Shown: positions 17,877 to 28,554, numbered from the stretch's first letter. The stretch is 40,111 nucleotides of DNA from Candidatus Cryptoclostridium obscurum (GCA_904420535.1 CAJFVQ010000091.1:1-40111); one strand, 5' to 3'. Notes: a model not told the origin generated them from the sequence alone. Numbers and translations: made by a program.

Positions 17877-19606
17877 TTGAAAAGATCCAACGGCAATTTG
17901 CATTATCTCGTCAAGGAGCCAAAGACTTAATCAAGGCGTGTTTCGCCTGCATCCTTTCGAATCTTGTGTTGATGATTCCCGTGGGGCTTTTATATTTTCT
18001 TGTTGGAGACCTTTTGGAAAGCAGTAATAGCGTCAGAAGTTCTTTTTATATCTGCGGTTGTATTCTTTGTATCGCACTGATTTTTGCGACAACGTATTTT
18101 CAATACAATGCTACTTATTTGGCTACCTATGTGGAAAGCGGTGTACGTCGCATCACCCTTGCGGAAAAATTGCGCAAATTGCCGCTTTCCTTTTTTGGCA
18201 AAAAGGATCTCGCTGATTTGACCAGCACTATTATGGCGGATTGTACCTTTTTGGAAACCAGTTTTTCTCATTTTATTCCGGAATTAATCGGTTCTATCGT
18301 TTCCACAACCCTCGTAGCAGTTGGATTGTTTTTCTTTGATTGGCGCATGGCCCTGGCTGCGTTGTGGGTCATTCCCGTTTCTTTCCTCATTGTAACGCTT
18401 TCCTTCAAAGTCCAAGATATTTTGGGGAAAAAGCAAATGGATGCGAAAATGGCCTGTGCTGATGGGATTCAAGAGTGTCTTGAGACGGTGCGGGATTTAA
18501 AATCCAACAATGCGGAAAGCGCCTATCTGGTGGGATTGGATCAAAAAATCAAAGCAGTAGAAAAGCGTGCTGTGATTTCTGAATTCGGTACTGCCGCTTT
18601 TGTAGTTTCGGCGCAGCTCATTTTAAAGTTGGGCATTGCCACTGTGGCTCTGGTAGGTTCCACACTGCTGATTGCCGGGACTTTGGATCTGTTGACCTTC
18701 TTTTTGTTTCTCTTAGTCGCTTCGCGGTTGTATGATCCTTTGCAGACGGCGCTGCAGAATCTTGCCGCTATTATTGCAAGCCGCACCAATGTGGCGCGGA
18801 TGAATGAGATTTTGGATCATCCGGTACAAAGCGGCAAAGCATCGCTCTCTAACAATGGTTGTGATATTGTTTTTGAACATGTGGGATTTGCTTACAACAC
18901 TGGGGAAGCGGTTTTGAAAGATGTTTCTTTTACAGCGAAACAGGGCGAGGTTACGGCCCTCGTCGGTCCTTCCGGCGGTGGGAAAACAACGGTTTCCCGT
19001 CTCGCAGCCAGATTTTGGGATGTTGATCGTGGAAAAATTACCATCGGTGGGATGGATATTTCCAAAGTGGATCCGGAAACATTGCTCTCCCTTTATTCCA
19101 TTGTATTCCAGGATGTGACTTTATTCAATCATACAGTATTGGAAAATATCCGTATTGGCAAAAAGGATGCCACTGACGAAGAGGTGTTGCATGCCGCCAG
19201 ACTGGCCAACTGTGATGAATTTGTGGAGAAATTGCCCGATGGATGGAACAGTCGCATCGGGGAAAACGGCTGTGAACTTTCGGGTGGAGAACGTCAGCGT
19301 ATTTCCATTGCCAGGGCTTTTCTAAAAGACGCGCCGATCATTCTTTTGGATGAAGCCACTGCTTCTCTTGATGTGGAAAATGAAACACTGATTCAAACAG
19401 CGCTATCTCGTTTGGTCAAAGATAAAACAGTGCTCGTAATTGCCCACCGTATGCGCACCGTAGCCGGCGCCGATAAAATTGTCGTATTGAAAGAAGGTAA
19501 CGTGGCAGAACAGGGAACCTCTTCGGAATTGATGGACCGGGGAGGAATCTATCGACGTATGACAGAATTGCAGACAAAATCATCCCATTGGAAATTGATC
19601 AACTGA
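17873..19606 (+). CDS. ABC transporter, fused permease/ATPase (subunit 2)
   Basis: Likely start MIEKIQRQFALSR with RBS aaaggagc; Walker A GPSGGGKTT, LSGGERQRISIARAFL, ILLDEATASLD. Confidence 0.9.
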   Translation: MIEKIQRQFALSRQGAKDLIKACFACILSNLVLMIPVGLLYFLVGDLLESSNSVRSSFYICGCILCIALIFATTYFQYNATYLATYVESGVRRITLAEKLRKLPLSFFGKKDLADLTSTIMADCTFLETSFSHFIPELIGSIVSTTLVAVGLFFFDWRMALAALWVIPVSFLIVTLSFKVQDILGKKQMDAKMACADGIQECLETVRDLKSNNAESAYLVGLDQKIKAVEKRAVISEFGTAAFVVSAQLILKLGIATVALVGSTLLIAGTLDLLTFFLFLLVASRLYDPLQTALQNLAAIIASRTNVARMNEILDHPVQSGKASLSNNGCDIVFEHVGFAYNTGEAVLKDVSFTAKQGEVTALVGPSGGGKTTVSRLAARFWDVDRGKITIGGMDISKVDPETLLSLYSIVFQDVTLFNHTVLENIRIGKKDATDEEVLHAARLANCDEFVEKLPDGWNSRIGENGCELSGGERQRISIARAFLKDAPIILLDEATASLDVENETLIQTALSRLVKDKTVLVIAHRMRTVAGADKIVVLKEGNVAEQGTSSELMDRGGIYRRMTELQTKSSHWKLIN

Positions 19607-19676
19607 TGGAAGAGGTTTGCGATCAATTCCAGTAAATATCACAAATAAGAGATTATCCTCCCATTAAAAGAGCATT

Positions 19677-19710
19677 ACCCCGTAGGAGATCATTCCTACG
19701 GGGTTTTTTA
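19677..19710. terminator. Rho-independent terminator
   Basis: ACCCCGTAGGAgatcatTCCTACGGGGTTTTTTA. Confidence 0.85.
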
Positions 19711-19780
19711 TGGTGTGCAACGATTTCATTGCGTCGTCGGTATAAAGAAAATTGCCAGCGATCCAGGCTCTGATAAAGAT

Positions 19781-20686
19781 TTAATGATAGTTTGTTATAG
19801 GAATATTTTTTTCTATTCTGCTCCGCATAATCTGGAGTAACGCTCGCAGCGGAGGATTGCCTTGGATGGATTTATAATAAATACCAAAGGATGCCGGGGC
19901 AATGTTTTCTATGGGGATTCGTGCCAAAGAGAGTTCCGGGGGGATGAATAGATCCGGCAGGATCGAAATACCGAAACCGGCTTGGGACAGGATGATGGCT
20001 GCTTCTATGGATTCACAAAAAAAGAACTCCGAAGGCGCTCGTCCGCCCATAAGTTGCCCCTGGAGTTGCGCGGCATCTGTTTGGGCTTTGGCCGGATCCA
20101 AAAGAATCAGTTTTTCATTTTTTAAATCTTTCATGGCGACGGATTGACGCTGCGATAATGGATGTTCCAAGGAGCACACACAGACAATGGGAATTTTGCT
20201 CAATTCTCGATATTGGGCGGATATCTTTTTGGAATCCGGTTCGCGAAAGCCGATGATTGCGTCCAAATCGTCTTCGTCCAATAAGCGGTATAAATGCTGG
20301 AAGGGGATAACTTGCAGCCGAGGATGTACATTGGGGCATTGCTCCTTAAGCTGTTGCAACAGGGAAGGCAGCAAAAATAGCTGTGTATGACTATGGCATC
20401 CCAGAGATAGAATCCGGATATCTTGTTCATAAGGATTTTTAAATTTTTCTTTGGCCCGTTCGGAAAGGGCCACGATGTGTTGGGCATCGTTGTAAAAAAT
20501 CGAACCTTCTTTGGTGATTTTTACAGAACGAGTGGTACGTTTAAACAGTTTGACATTTAATTCTTTTTCCAGGGAATGGATTTGCTGAGTCACGGCGGGC
20601 TGGGTCACATGGAGGGATTCGGCGGCTCGGGCAAAGCTGAGGGTTTCCGCAACTGCTAAAAAACATGTGAGCTGAAATGTATTCAT
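19781..20686 (-). CDS. LysR family transcriptional regulator
   Basis: MNTFQLTCFLAVAETLSFARAAESLHVTQPAVTQQIHSLEKELNVKLFKRTTRSVKIT. Confidence 0.96.
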   Translation of the reverse strand: MNTFQLTCFLAVAETLSFARAAESLHVTQPAVTQQIHSLEKELNVKLFKRTTRSVKITKEGSIFYNDAQHIVALSERAKEKFKNPYEQDIRILSLGCHSHTQLFLLPSLLQQLKEQCPNVHPRLQVIPFQHLYRLLDEDDLDAIIGFREPDSKKISAQYRELSKIPIVCVCSLEHPLSQRQSVAMKDLKNEKLILLDPAKAQTDAAQLQGQLMGGRAPSEFFFCESIEAAIILSQAGFGISILPDLFIPPELSLARIPIENIAPASFGIYYKSIQGNPPLRALLQIMRSRIEKNIPITNYH

Positions 20687-20840
20687 TAATTTTCCTCTCT
20701 GTGCAATTAATTAGATTTCCTTATTAATAATAGCATATTCTAAATTCACTTTCAAGAAATTGTTGCTATAATAGTTCATGGACGAACGGTTCATGACAGA
20801 ATCGTCAACAATCTTAATGGAAAGAAAGGAGAGAGAGTTG

Positions 20841-21290
20841 ATGGATCAAAATATCATTTTGCTCTTAAAGCAGTTGAATTTATCGTTGGAGCAATATGGG
20901 AGAAATCAAATGAAAAACTTGGATATTTCTCCTTCGCAAAGCCTTGTGCTCGAATATCTTTTTTTCCGCAATGGCGATATTGTCTATGCTACAGAGCTGC
21001 ATGAAAAATTCGGAATTTCCAAATCAGCGATTTCCTCTACGTTGAAGGGTCTTAAGAAAAAAGGTTACGTAGAAACGGCAACCAATCCCGAGGATGATAG
21101 AATGAAGCAGATTTTCTTGACCCCAAAGGCTTTTGCCATGAAAGAACGAATTGAATCAGGACTTCAGGAAGAACAGAGACATTTATGCAGGGAGATTCCT
21201 TCACAACATTTGGAGATTATGAAAAAGGGGCTGAATACGATGATTCATAATTTGAGACAGGAATCCGCAAGGAGGAAAGAACAATGGTAA
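20841..21290 (+). CDS. MarR family transcriptional regulator
   Basis: Likely start MDQNIILLLKQLN (RBS aaaggagag); ATELHEKFGISKSAISSTLKGLKKKGYVETATNPEDDRMKQIFLTPKA. Confidence 0.9.
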   Translation: MDQNIILLLKQLNLSLEQYGRNQMKNLDISPSQSLVLEYLFFRNGDIVYATELHEKFGISKSAISSTLKGLKKKGYVETATNPEDDRMKQIFLTPKAFAMKERIESGLQEEQRHLCREIPSQHLEIMKKGLNTMIHNLRQESARRKEQW

Positions 21291-23050
21291 AAACCTTATT
21301 GAGGCAAGTGGGGGAATATAAAAAGGCTTCACTGTTAACGCCGCTTTTTACCGGATTGGAAGTCTTGATGGAAGTGCTGATTCCCTTTATTATCGCTTCC
21401 ATTATTGACAAAGGGATTCAAGCCGGGGATATTCACCAAGTGTATTTATACGGTGGAATCATGCTCGTTATGGCTTTTTTAAGTCTCTTATTTGGTGTTT
21501 TAGCCGGGAGGTATGCAGCAAAGGCTTCATCTGGCTTTGCCTGTAACTTGCGGGAGGGAATCTATGAAAATGTGCAAACATTTTCGTTCTCCAATATTGA
21601 TAAATACAGCACTGCCGGCCTGGTAACCCGTATGACCACCGATGTCACTAATGTCCAAAACGCATATCAGATGATTCTTCGTATCGCTGTCCGGGCACCG
21701 CTGATGCTTATTTGCAGTATGATCATGTGCTTTATCATCAGTATGAGATTGAGTGTTATCTTTTTGGTTGCTATGGTTATCTTGGCGGTGGCGTTAATAT
21801 TGATCATGTCGAAAACAACGAAGATATTTCATCAAGTTTTCCGCAAATACGATGATTTGAATGCCAGCGTTCAGGAGAACGTCTCAGCCATCCGTGTGGT
21901 GAAGGCTTTTGTAAGGGAGGATCATGAAAATAGCAAATTTCAGAAAGCGGCGGAAAACTTGTATCAACTTTTTGTGAAGGCGGAAGGCATTCTTGCATTT
22001 AACAGCCCTGTGATGATGCTGGTAATCTATGGCTCTATCATTGCCCTTTCTTGGTTTGGAGCACAATATATTGTTATTGGAGATCTGACCACCGGTGAGT
22101 TGACCTCAATGTTCAGCTATGTGATGAGTATTTTGATGTCATTGATGATGCTCTCAATGATTTTCGTCATGATCACGATGAGCACTGCCAGTGGCAGACG
22201 TATTGCGGAGGTATTGGAAGAAAAAGCAGATTTGGTCAATCCTCAGCAACCGGAAATGGAGATTCCGGATGGGAGTATTGATTTTAATCATGTAAGTTTT
22301 TCATACCAACATGGAAGCGGAGAAGAAACACTCAGCGATATTGACGTGCATATTCAATCGGGAGAGACCATTGGTGTTATCGGTGGAACCGGTTGCGGGA
22401 AATCCAGCTTGGTAAACTTGGTCTGTCGCCTGTATGATGTGGACGAGGGAAATGTTTGCGTTGGCGGAAAAGATGTTCGCAAATATGATCTTGAAGTCCT
22501 CCGGGAGCAAGTGGCTGTGGTACTTCAGAAAAATGTTCTTTTTTCTGGTACCATCTTGGATAACTTGCGTTGGGGGAAAGAAGACGCCACGGAAGAGGAA
22601 TGCAAAGAAGCCTGTCGTTTGGCTTGTGCCGATGAATTTATTGAGCAATTTCCGGATGGATACAATACCTGGATTGAGCAGGGTGGAAGCAATGTGTCTG
22701 GCGGCCAAAAACAGCGGCTTTGCATTGCCAGAGCATTGCTGAAAAATCCAAAAATTTTGATTTTAGACGACTCTACCAGTGCAGTAGATACGGCAACTGA
22801 TGCCAAAATACGAGAAGCCTTTGCCCATAAAATTCCCGGTACGACCAAATTGATCATTGCGCAGAGAGTTTCCAGCGTACAGGATGCGGACCGTATTTTA
22901 GTCCTGGAAAACGGAAGGATCAATGGTTTTGATACCCATGAGCGTCTTCTTGAAGGAAACCGTATTTATCGTGAGATTTATGAAGCCCAGACCAAAGGCG
23001 GCGGAGATTTTGATCATCCTACTCAAGGGCAAAAGGACGGTGTTCAATAA
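21284..23050 (+). CDS. ABC exporter half-transporter, degenerate-site subunit of heterodimer
   Basis: Walker A GGTGCGKSS, signature VSGGQKQRLCIARALL, Walker B ILILDDSTSAVD (catalytic Glu replaced by Asp). Confidence 0.92.
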   Translation: MVKTLLRQVGEYKKASLLTPLFTGLEVLMEVLIPFIIASIIDKGIQAGDIHQVYLYGGIMLVMAFLSLLFGVLAGRYAAKASSGFACNLREGIYENVQTFSFSNIDKYSTAGLVTRMTTDVTNVQNAYQMILRIAVRAPLMLICSMIMCFIISMRLSVIFLVAMVILAVALILIMSKTTKIFHQVFRKYDDLNASVQENVSAIRVVKAFVREDHENSKFQKAAENLYQLFVKAEGILAFNSPVMMLVIYGSIIALSWFGAQYIVIGDLTTGELTSMFSYVMSILMSLMMLSMIFVMITMSTASGRRIAEVLEEKADLVNPQQPEMEIPDGSIDFNHVSFSYQHGSGEETLSDIDVHIQSGETIGVIGGTGCGKSSLVNLVCRLYDVDEGNVCVGGKDVRKYDLEVLREQVAVVLQKNVLFSGTILDNLRWGKEDATEEECKEACRLACADEFIEQFPDGYNTWIEQGGSNVSGGQKQRLCIARALLKNPKILILDDSTSAVDTATDAKIREAFAHKIPGTTKLIIAQRVSSVQDADRILVLENGRINGFDTHERLLEGNRIYREIYEAQTKGGGDFDHPTQGQKDGVQ

Positions 23051-24948
23051 TGGCAGCAAAAAACAAAAATAAAATGAATTTGCGGCAGCAGATCGCCGTC
23101 ATGGGGCGTGTACTCGGATATATGCTCAAAAACTATAAATTCTCATTTTTTATGGTCGTTGTATGTATTTTAGGATCCGCTCTGGCTACCCTTCGCGGTA
23201 CGCTCTTCATGCAAAGTTTAATCGATGATTATATTGTTCCCTTGACTCAAGCGCAAACTGCTGATTTTTCTGCATTGGCTGCCGCATTGGGTTCCATCGT
23301 GATTACTTATATCATTGGCATTTTATGCGCCTATGCTTATAACCGAATTATGGTCAATGTGAGCCAGGGAACCATGCGTAACCTTCGGATTGAGTTATTC
23401 CACCATATGGAATCGTTGCCGATTCGATATTTTGACTCCCATGCTCACGGTGATATTATGTCGGTCTATACCAACGACGTGGATACGCTTCGACAATTGA
23501 TGAGTCAAAGTATTCCGCAAATCATCAATTCCGTCATAACGATTTTGACTTCGTTTGTCAGTATGTTGATCCTGGATATCCCACTGACGCTTATGACCTT
23601 GGCCATGATTGGCGTTATGGCATGGGTCACATCGAAGATCGCGGGGAAATCCGCCGTATATTTTTCAAAACAGCAGAAAGATCTTGGTACAGTCAACGGT
23701 TATATCGAGGAAATGATGGAAGGGCAAAAGGTGGTAAAGGTATTTTGCCACGAAGATCAAAGCTTGGAGCAATTCCGCAAATTGAATCAAGAATTGCGCG
23801 AGAGCGCCGACAAGGCCAATACCTTCTCCAATATCACCATGCCGGTCAATGCCAATATTGGCAATATCAGTTACGTCTTGTGTGCCATTGTAGGTGCGAT
23901 CTTTGCTTTGAGCGGATATTGGGGTTTGACTCTGGGGACGCTTGTATCCTTTTTAACCCTGAATAAAAATTCCACCCAGCCGGTCAGTCAAATCAGCCAA
24001 CAAATGAACAGCATCGTTATGGCGATGGCTGGTGCTCAGCGTATTTTCGATTTGATGGATGAGCCTTCGGAAGAAGATCACGGCTATGTTGAATTGGTAC
24101 ACGCCAAGATTGATGAAAATGGAAATTTAACCGAAACCAAAGAACGAACGAACTTATGGGCATGGAAACATCCTCATCGATCCGATGGAACGATCACCTA
24201 TAAAAAATTGGAAGGCGACGTCACCTTCGATGATGTGGATTTCGGTTATGATGACAATAAGATTGTCCTCCACAATATTAAATTGTACGCAACTCCCGGG
24301 CAAAAAATCGCTTTTGTCGGCAGTACCGGCGCGGGGAAAACCACCATTACCAACCTGATTAACCGTTTTTATGACATCGCAGACGGAAAGATTCGCTATG
24401 ACGGAATCAATATTAATAAAATTAAGAAATCGGACCTGCGGCGTTCCCTGGGCATGGTTTTACAAGATACCCATTTATTTACCGGGACAGTGATGGAAAA
24501 CATTCGTTACGGTCGTTTGGACGCAACAGACGAAGAATGTATTGCCGAAGCTAAACTCGCCAATGCCGACGGGTTTATCCGTCGGCTGCCCGATGGATAC
24601 CAAACGATTTTGACCGGAGACGGGGCAAATTTAAGCCAGGGGCAACGGCAGCTTCTCGCCATTGCCAGAGCCGCTGTGGCGGATCCCCCTGTTCTGATTT
24701 TGGATGAAGCCACATCCTCCATCGATACTCGTACGGAAGCCTTGGTACAAGACGGCATGGATCGGTTGATGAAAGGACGCACAACCTTTGTCATCGCTCA
24801 TCGTTTGTCCACGGTAAAAAACTCCGACTGTATTATGGTCTTGGAACACGGTCGCATCATTGAGCGGGGGAGCCACGAACAACTGCTCGAGGAAAAAGGC
24901 AGGTATTATCAGTTGTATACGGGGAATGCCATTGGCGCCGAGGAATGA
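23050..24948 (+). CDS. ABC exporter half-transporter, canonical partner subunit
   Basis: Overlaps the upstream stop (TAATG); Walker A GSTGAGKTT, signature LSQGQRQLLAIARAAV, Walker B LILDEATSSID. Confidence 0.92.
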   Translation: MAAKNKNKMNLRQQIAVMGRVLGYMLKNYKFSFFMVVVCILGSALATLRGTLFMQSLIDDYIVPLTQAQTADFSALAAALGSIVITYIIGILCAYAYNRIMVNVSQGTMRNLRIELFHHMESLPIRYFDSHAHGDIMSVYTNDVDTLRQLMSQSIPQIINSVITILTSFVSMLILDIPLTLMTLAMIGVMAWVTSKIAGKSAVYFSKQQKDLGTVNGYIEEMMEGQKVVKVFCHEDQSLEQFRKLNQELRESADKANTFSNITMPVNANIGNISYVLCAIVGAIFALSGYWGLTLGTLVSFLTLNKNSTQPVSQISQQMNSIVMAMAGAQRIFDLMDEPSEEDHGYVELVHAKIDENGNLTETKERTNLWAWKHPHRSDGTITYKKLEGDVTFDDVDFGYDDNKIVLHNIKLYATPGQKIAFVGSTGAGKTTITNLINRFYDIADGKIRYDGININKIKKSDLRRSLGMVLQDTHLFTGTVMENIRYGRLDATDEECIAEAKLANADGFIRRLPDGYQTILTGDGANLSQGQRQLLAIARAAVADPPVLILDEATSSIDTRTEALVQDGMDRLMKGRTTFVIAHRLSTVKNSDCIMVLEHGRIIERGSHEQLLEEKGRYYQLYTGNAIGAEE

Positions 24949-25129
24949 TCCGTGCGGTTGACAGCGACCTCGCACCGTGGATGCTTCCTCCTTTCGGTAT
25001 CGAATCTCGTATCTCTGCATGCTGGTTTTTGCGTTCATCGGCAAAGAACTCAGGGAAAAAGATTGTTTTTGGGACATGATATAGTATAATAATGTCCATA
25101 GGAAGGATTCGGCGAAAGGAGTGATGAAT

Positions 25130-25834
25130 ATGGGACAAAAGGAGGGGGCTTGTCTTATCTGTGGTGAGCCCATTGTGTATTACGAAACGAGCCGGGAGAT
25201 GAACTGTGAAATCTGCGGCAAATCTTTTGCTTCCAATGCCAGTTGCACGCAAGGGCATTTTGTCTGTGACCAATGCCACAGTCAACAAGGAATTGCGGCT
25301 ATGATGGAGCAATGTTTGACTTTTCAGGGGAAAAACCCCCTTGTGTTATTGCAATCCATGATGGAACATCCTTATATCCATATGCACGGACCGGAACACC
25401 ATATTTTGGTGGGAGCGGCATTGCTTACCGCTTACCGTAATTGTGGCGGGGAGGTCGATCTGGAGCAAGCGTTAAAAGAAATGATCAAACGGGGGAAAAA
25501 GGTACCTGGAGGCATCTGCGGCTTCTGGGGATGCTGTGGCGCAGCGGTCAGCAGCGGAATTTTTGTCAGCATTGTTACCGGATCGACGCCTTTATCCAAA
25601 GAACCTTGGGGGCTTTCCAACGAGATGACTTCCCGTTCTTTAAAGGCTATTAGCGGTTTGGGAGGGCCCCGTTGCTGCAAACGGAACAGCTTTACGGCAA
25701 TTAGAACAGCAGTAGCTTTTGTAAAGGAGCATTTTCAAATTTCCATGGAATTGCCGGAAAAAATCCTTTGTGATTTTTCTCATGATAATCATCAATGTAT
25801 TGGCAAACGATGCCCCTATCACAAAAGCGCTTAA
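25130..25834 (+). CDS. DUF5714 domain-containing Cys-rich protein
   Basis: CLICGEPIVYYETSREMNCEICGKSFASNASCTQGHFVCDQCH ... GGICGFWGCCGAAVSSGIFVSIVTGSTPLS ... GGPRCCKRNS; start could be GTG 25121 or ATG 25124. Confidence 0.8.
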   Translation: MGQKEGACLICGEPIVYYETSREMNCEICGKSFASNASCTQGHFVCDQCHSQQGIAAMMEQCLTFQGKNPLVLLQSMMEHPYIHMHGPEHHILVGAALLTAYRNCGGEVDLEQALKEMIKRGKKVPGGICGFWGCCGAAVSSGIFVSIVTGSTPLSKEPWGLSNEMTSRSLKAISGLGGPRCCKRNSFTAIRTAVAFVKEHFQISMELPEKILCDFSHDNHQCIGKRCPYHKSA

Positions 25835-25844
25835 AAAATACGCG

Positions 25845-25886
25845 AGAAAGCCCGTGGCGTTTCAGTGATTGCCACGGGCTTTTTAT
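25845..25886. terminator. Terminator between convergent DUF5714 gene and MATE gene
   Basis: AAAGCCCGTGGCgtttcagtgattGCCACGGGCTTTTTATT. Confidence 0.85.
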
Positions 25887-25890
25887 TGCG

Positions 25891-27270
25891 TTAGAGTGAA
25901 TGTTCTATGTGTCTATACTTTTTCTTTAGCTCAGGAAGGACCGTCAATATCATGGTGAGGAAACAAGCGCCACCTCCAATGAGGTCGGAGATGGGTTCCG
26001 CCAAAAATATTCCATGAACTCCGATGCCATCGAACCGCGGCAAAATCACCATCAAAGGAATCACGATAAAAGCTTTTCGCAGCAGAGAGAAAAAAGTAGC
26101 TTGCTTCGCCTTGCCCAAGGCCAAAAAGGCCGTTTGCCCGGAGAATTGCAGTGCCATCATGCAGAAACAGAGGAAGAACATGCGCAATGATGGGACGGCA
26201 ATTTCCAGCAGAGCAGGATCACTGTTAAAAATTCGAATGAGGATTCGCGGGAAACATAGCAGAATTCCCCAAGCAATTACTGCGTAAGATACAAAAACGC
26301 CGATGAGGAAACGGATACCCCGACGCACTTCATCATAGGCTTTGGCACCGTAACGATAGCTTAAGGCGGGAATGGACCCGTTGCTCAATGATAATGCCGG
26401 CAAGGTTACGATATCACGGATGGTGTTGATGACCGTTATGGCGCAAACGTAAAGATCTCCGCCGTAGAACTGTAAGCTGCTGTTGGCCACTACCTGGACA
26501 GCGCTACCAGTGACGGACATGACAAAACTGGAAAGGCCGAGGGATACAATGGAAGTGATCCGTCTGAGTTTCACTTTCATCGCGCGAATTCTCAGTTTTA
26601 AAACAGCTTTGGGACCCGTCATAAATTTCATAACCCAAAGAGCAGAAATCCCTTGGGAAATTATGGTGGCAATGGCTGCGCCTTTGACGCCCATATCAAA
26701 AAGAAAAATAAATATGGGGTCTAAAATAATATTGGCTACAGCACCGATGGCAATGGTGATCATGCCGGTGCGTCCGAATCCTTGGCAGTTGATGAAATTG
26801 TTCATTCCCAAACCAACTACGGCAAAAAAAGTGCCCAAAAGATAGATGGAAAGATAGTCGTTGGCGTAGGGAAACGTTACGTCGCTGGCGCCGAAAACAT
26901 ATAGGATTGGCTGTCGAAAAGGATAGATTGTTGCCATTAAAACCGCAGAGGTGATCAATAGCATAACAAAAACATTGCCGATGATATTTTCCGCCTCTTC
27001 CTCGCGTCCCTCGCCCTGGCGCATAGCGCAAAGGGGGGTGCCGCCCATGCTGAATAGGTTGCCAAAAGCCGTTATGATGGCGATGATGGGAAAACAGATG
27101 CCGAGGCCTGTCAATGCGTCGGTTCCCACCTCGGGAATACGGGCAATATAAATACGATCTACAACATTATATAATAAATTTAAGATTTGGGCTGCCAAAA
27201 GCGGTAATGCCAAATCGATCATGTTTTTACGAATATCGCCATGGGCGAAATCCGTCCGATGGGGACTCAT
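25891..27270 (-). CDS. MATE family efflux transporter
   Basis: 12-TM protein; DLALPLLAAQILNLLYNVVDRIYIARIPEVGTDALTGLGICFPI. Confidence 0.94.
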   Translation of the reverse strand: MSPHRTDFAHGDIRKNMIDLALPLLAAQILNLLYNVVDRIYIARIPEVGTDALTGLGICFPIIAIITAFGNLFSMGGTPLCAMRQGEGREEEAENIIGNVFVMLLITSAVLMATIYPFRQPILYVFGASDVTFPYANDYLSIYLLGTFFAVVGLGMNNFINCQGFGRTGMITIAIGAVANIILDPIFIFLFDMGVKGAAIATIISQGISALWVMKFMTGPKAVLKLRIRAMKVKLRRITSIVSLGLSSFVMSVTGSAVQVVANSSLQFYGGDLYVCAITVINTIRDIVTLPALSLSNGSIPALSYRYGAKAYDEVRRGIRFLIGVFVSYAVIAWGILLCFPRILIRIFNSDPALLEIAVPSLRMFFLCFCMMALQFSGQTAFLALGKAKQATFFSLLRKAFIVIPLMVILPRFDGIGVHGIFLAEPISDLIGGGACFLTMILTVLPELKKKYRHIEHSL

Positions 27271-27310
27271 GAAAAAGCCTTCTTTCTCATTATTTCATAT
27301 TACAGGATTA

Positions 27311-28540
27311 TTACAGGGCCCAGTTACCGTTGTGGAAAACGGTAACTTTTTTCCCCTCTCTAGTGTAACCGTCGACGGAAAGGTCACCGCTGCCGATCAT
27401 AAAGTCCACATGAATCAAGGAATCATTGATGCCCTTATTTGTGGCTTCTTCCCAGGTCATGGCTTCAAAACCATCCAATGCCATGGAAAAGCCTCTGCCC
27501 AAGGCCACATGACAGCTGGCATTTTCATCAAAAAGGGTCTCATAGAATAGGATTCCTGCATTAGATATAGGAGAGTCATAAGGAACCAGCGCCAGTTCCC
27601 CCAAATAGGCGGAACCTTCGTCAGTCTGGATCATATGTCCCAGTACATCTTCGCCTTTGCGGGCTTCCCATTCGACGGCTTTGCCCGCTTCAAAGGTAAT
27701 GGAGAAATCTTCAATGAGTTGTCCCTGATAGGAAAGGGGCTTTGTGGAGACTAGTTTTCCTTCGGCTTTGCCTTTCATGGGAGAAGTAAAGATTTCCTCT
27801 GTGGGCATATTGGGGTTATAATAGACGCCGTTGAGGGCGGTTTCCCCACCGCCAATCCAGCGAGCATGAGGAATCAGCCAGACCGTAAAATCGGTTCCGT
27901 TGGAGGATGTGTAATGGAGTCGATCAAAATCGTACTCTGTCAGAACTTTGCATTTTTCCTGAAAATTTCTGTTATGTTCTGCCCAGGCTTCTATGGGGTC
28001 GTTACTTTTATCAACGCGTACCGTTTGCAAGATTGCTTCCCAAAGTTGATCTTTGGCCTTGGCGCAGGTGAGACCGGGAAAAACTTTTTTTGCCCAGGCT
28101 TTGGACGGCGCCGCCACAATGGTCCATTGATGTCGGTTTTCCATAGCGTCACGGTATTTCTTCACAATTTTTCTTCTGGCGGCGTTTGATTTTTGCATTT
28201 TTTCTTGATCCACACCGTTGAGACCATCGGGATCATCCGATAAAATATGGATCATGGCGGGGAGTTCCTCCGCCATCATTTTATGCTTTTCCTCTTGCCA
28301 ATGGGGCATTTTGGAAAGCTGTTCCAATGTTTGATAGTTCTGGTGCAAACGGGTCACGTTCTGACTGCTCCATTGAACTTCGACCCATTTCGCTCCGACG
28401 CGATAAGCTTCTTCAGTAATGAGAGCGACAAATTCTTCCTGATCCACCGAGGCGTTGATGATAACGCCTTGGCCTTTTTGTACGTTGGCGCCGACTTTTA
28501 CGGTCAGTTCGGCGTACTTTTTTAATCGTTTTTTATCCAT
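27311..28540 (-). CDS. M29 family aminopeptidase (AmpS/PepS type)
   Basis: VNAxVDQEEFVALITEEAYRVGAKWVEVQW ... FEAGKAVEWEARKGEDVL ... ELALVPYDSPISNAGILFYETLFDENASCHVALG. Confidence 0.93.
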   Translation of the reverse strand: MDKKRLKKYAELTVKVGANVQKGQGVIINASVDQEEFVALITEEAYRVGAKWVEVQWSSQNVTRLHQNYQTLEQLSKMPHWQEEKHKMMAEELPAMIHILSDDPDGLNGVDQEKMQKSNAARRKIVKKYRDAMENRHQWTIVAAPSKAWAKKVFPGLTCAKAKDQLWEAILQTVRVDKSNDPIEAWAEHNRNFQEKCKVLTEYDFDRLHYTSSNGTDFTVWLIPHARWIGGGETALNGVYYNPNMPTEEIFTSPMKGKAEGKLVSTKPLSYQGQLIEDFSITFEAGKAVEWEARKGEDVLGHMIQTDEGSAYLGELALVPYDSPISNAGILFYETLFDENASCHVALGRGFSMALDGFEAMTWEEATNKGINDSLIHVDFMIGSGDLSVDGYTREGKKVTVFHNGNWAL

Positions 28541-28554
28541 AAGTTCCTCCTTTT

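Noticed and set aside
24954-24990. GTGCGG...CCTCGCAC inverted repeat after the ABC pair as a terminator
   Set aside because: Stem imperfect and short (5 bp core), with no following T-run.
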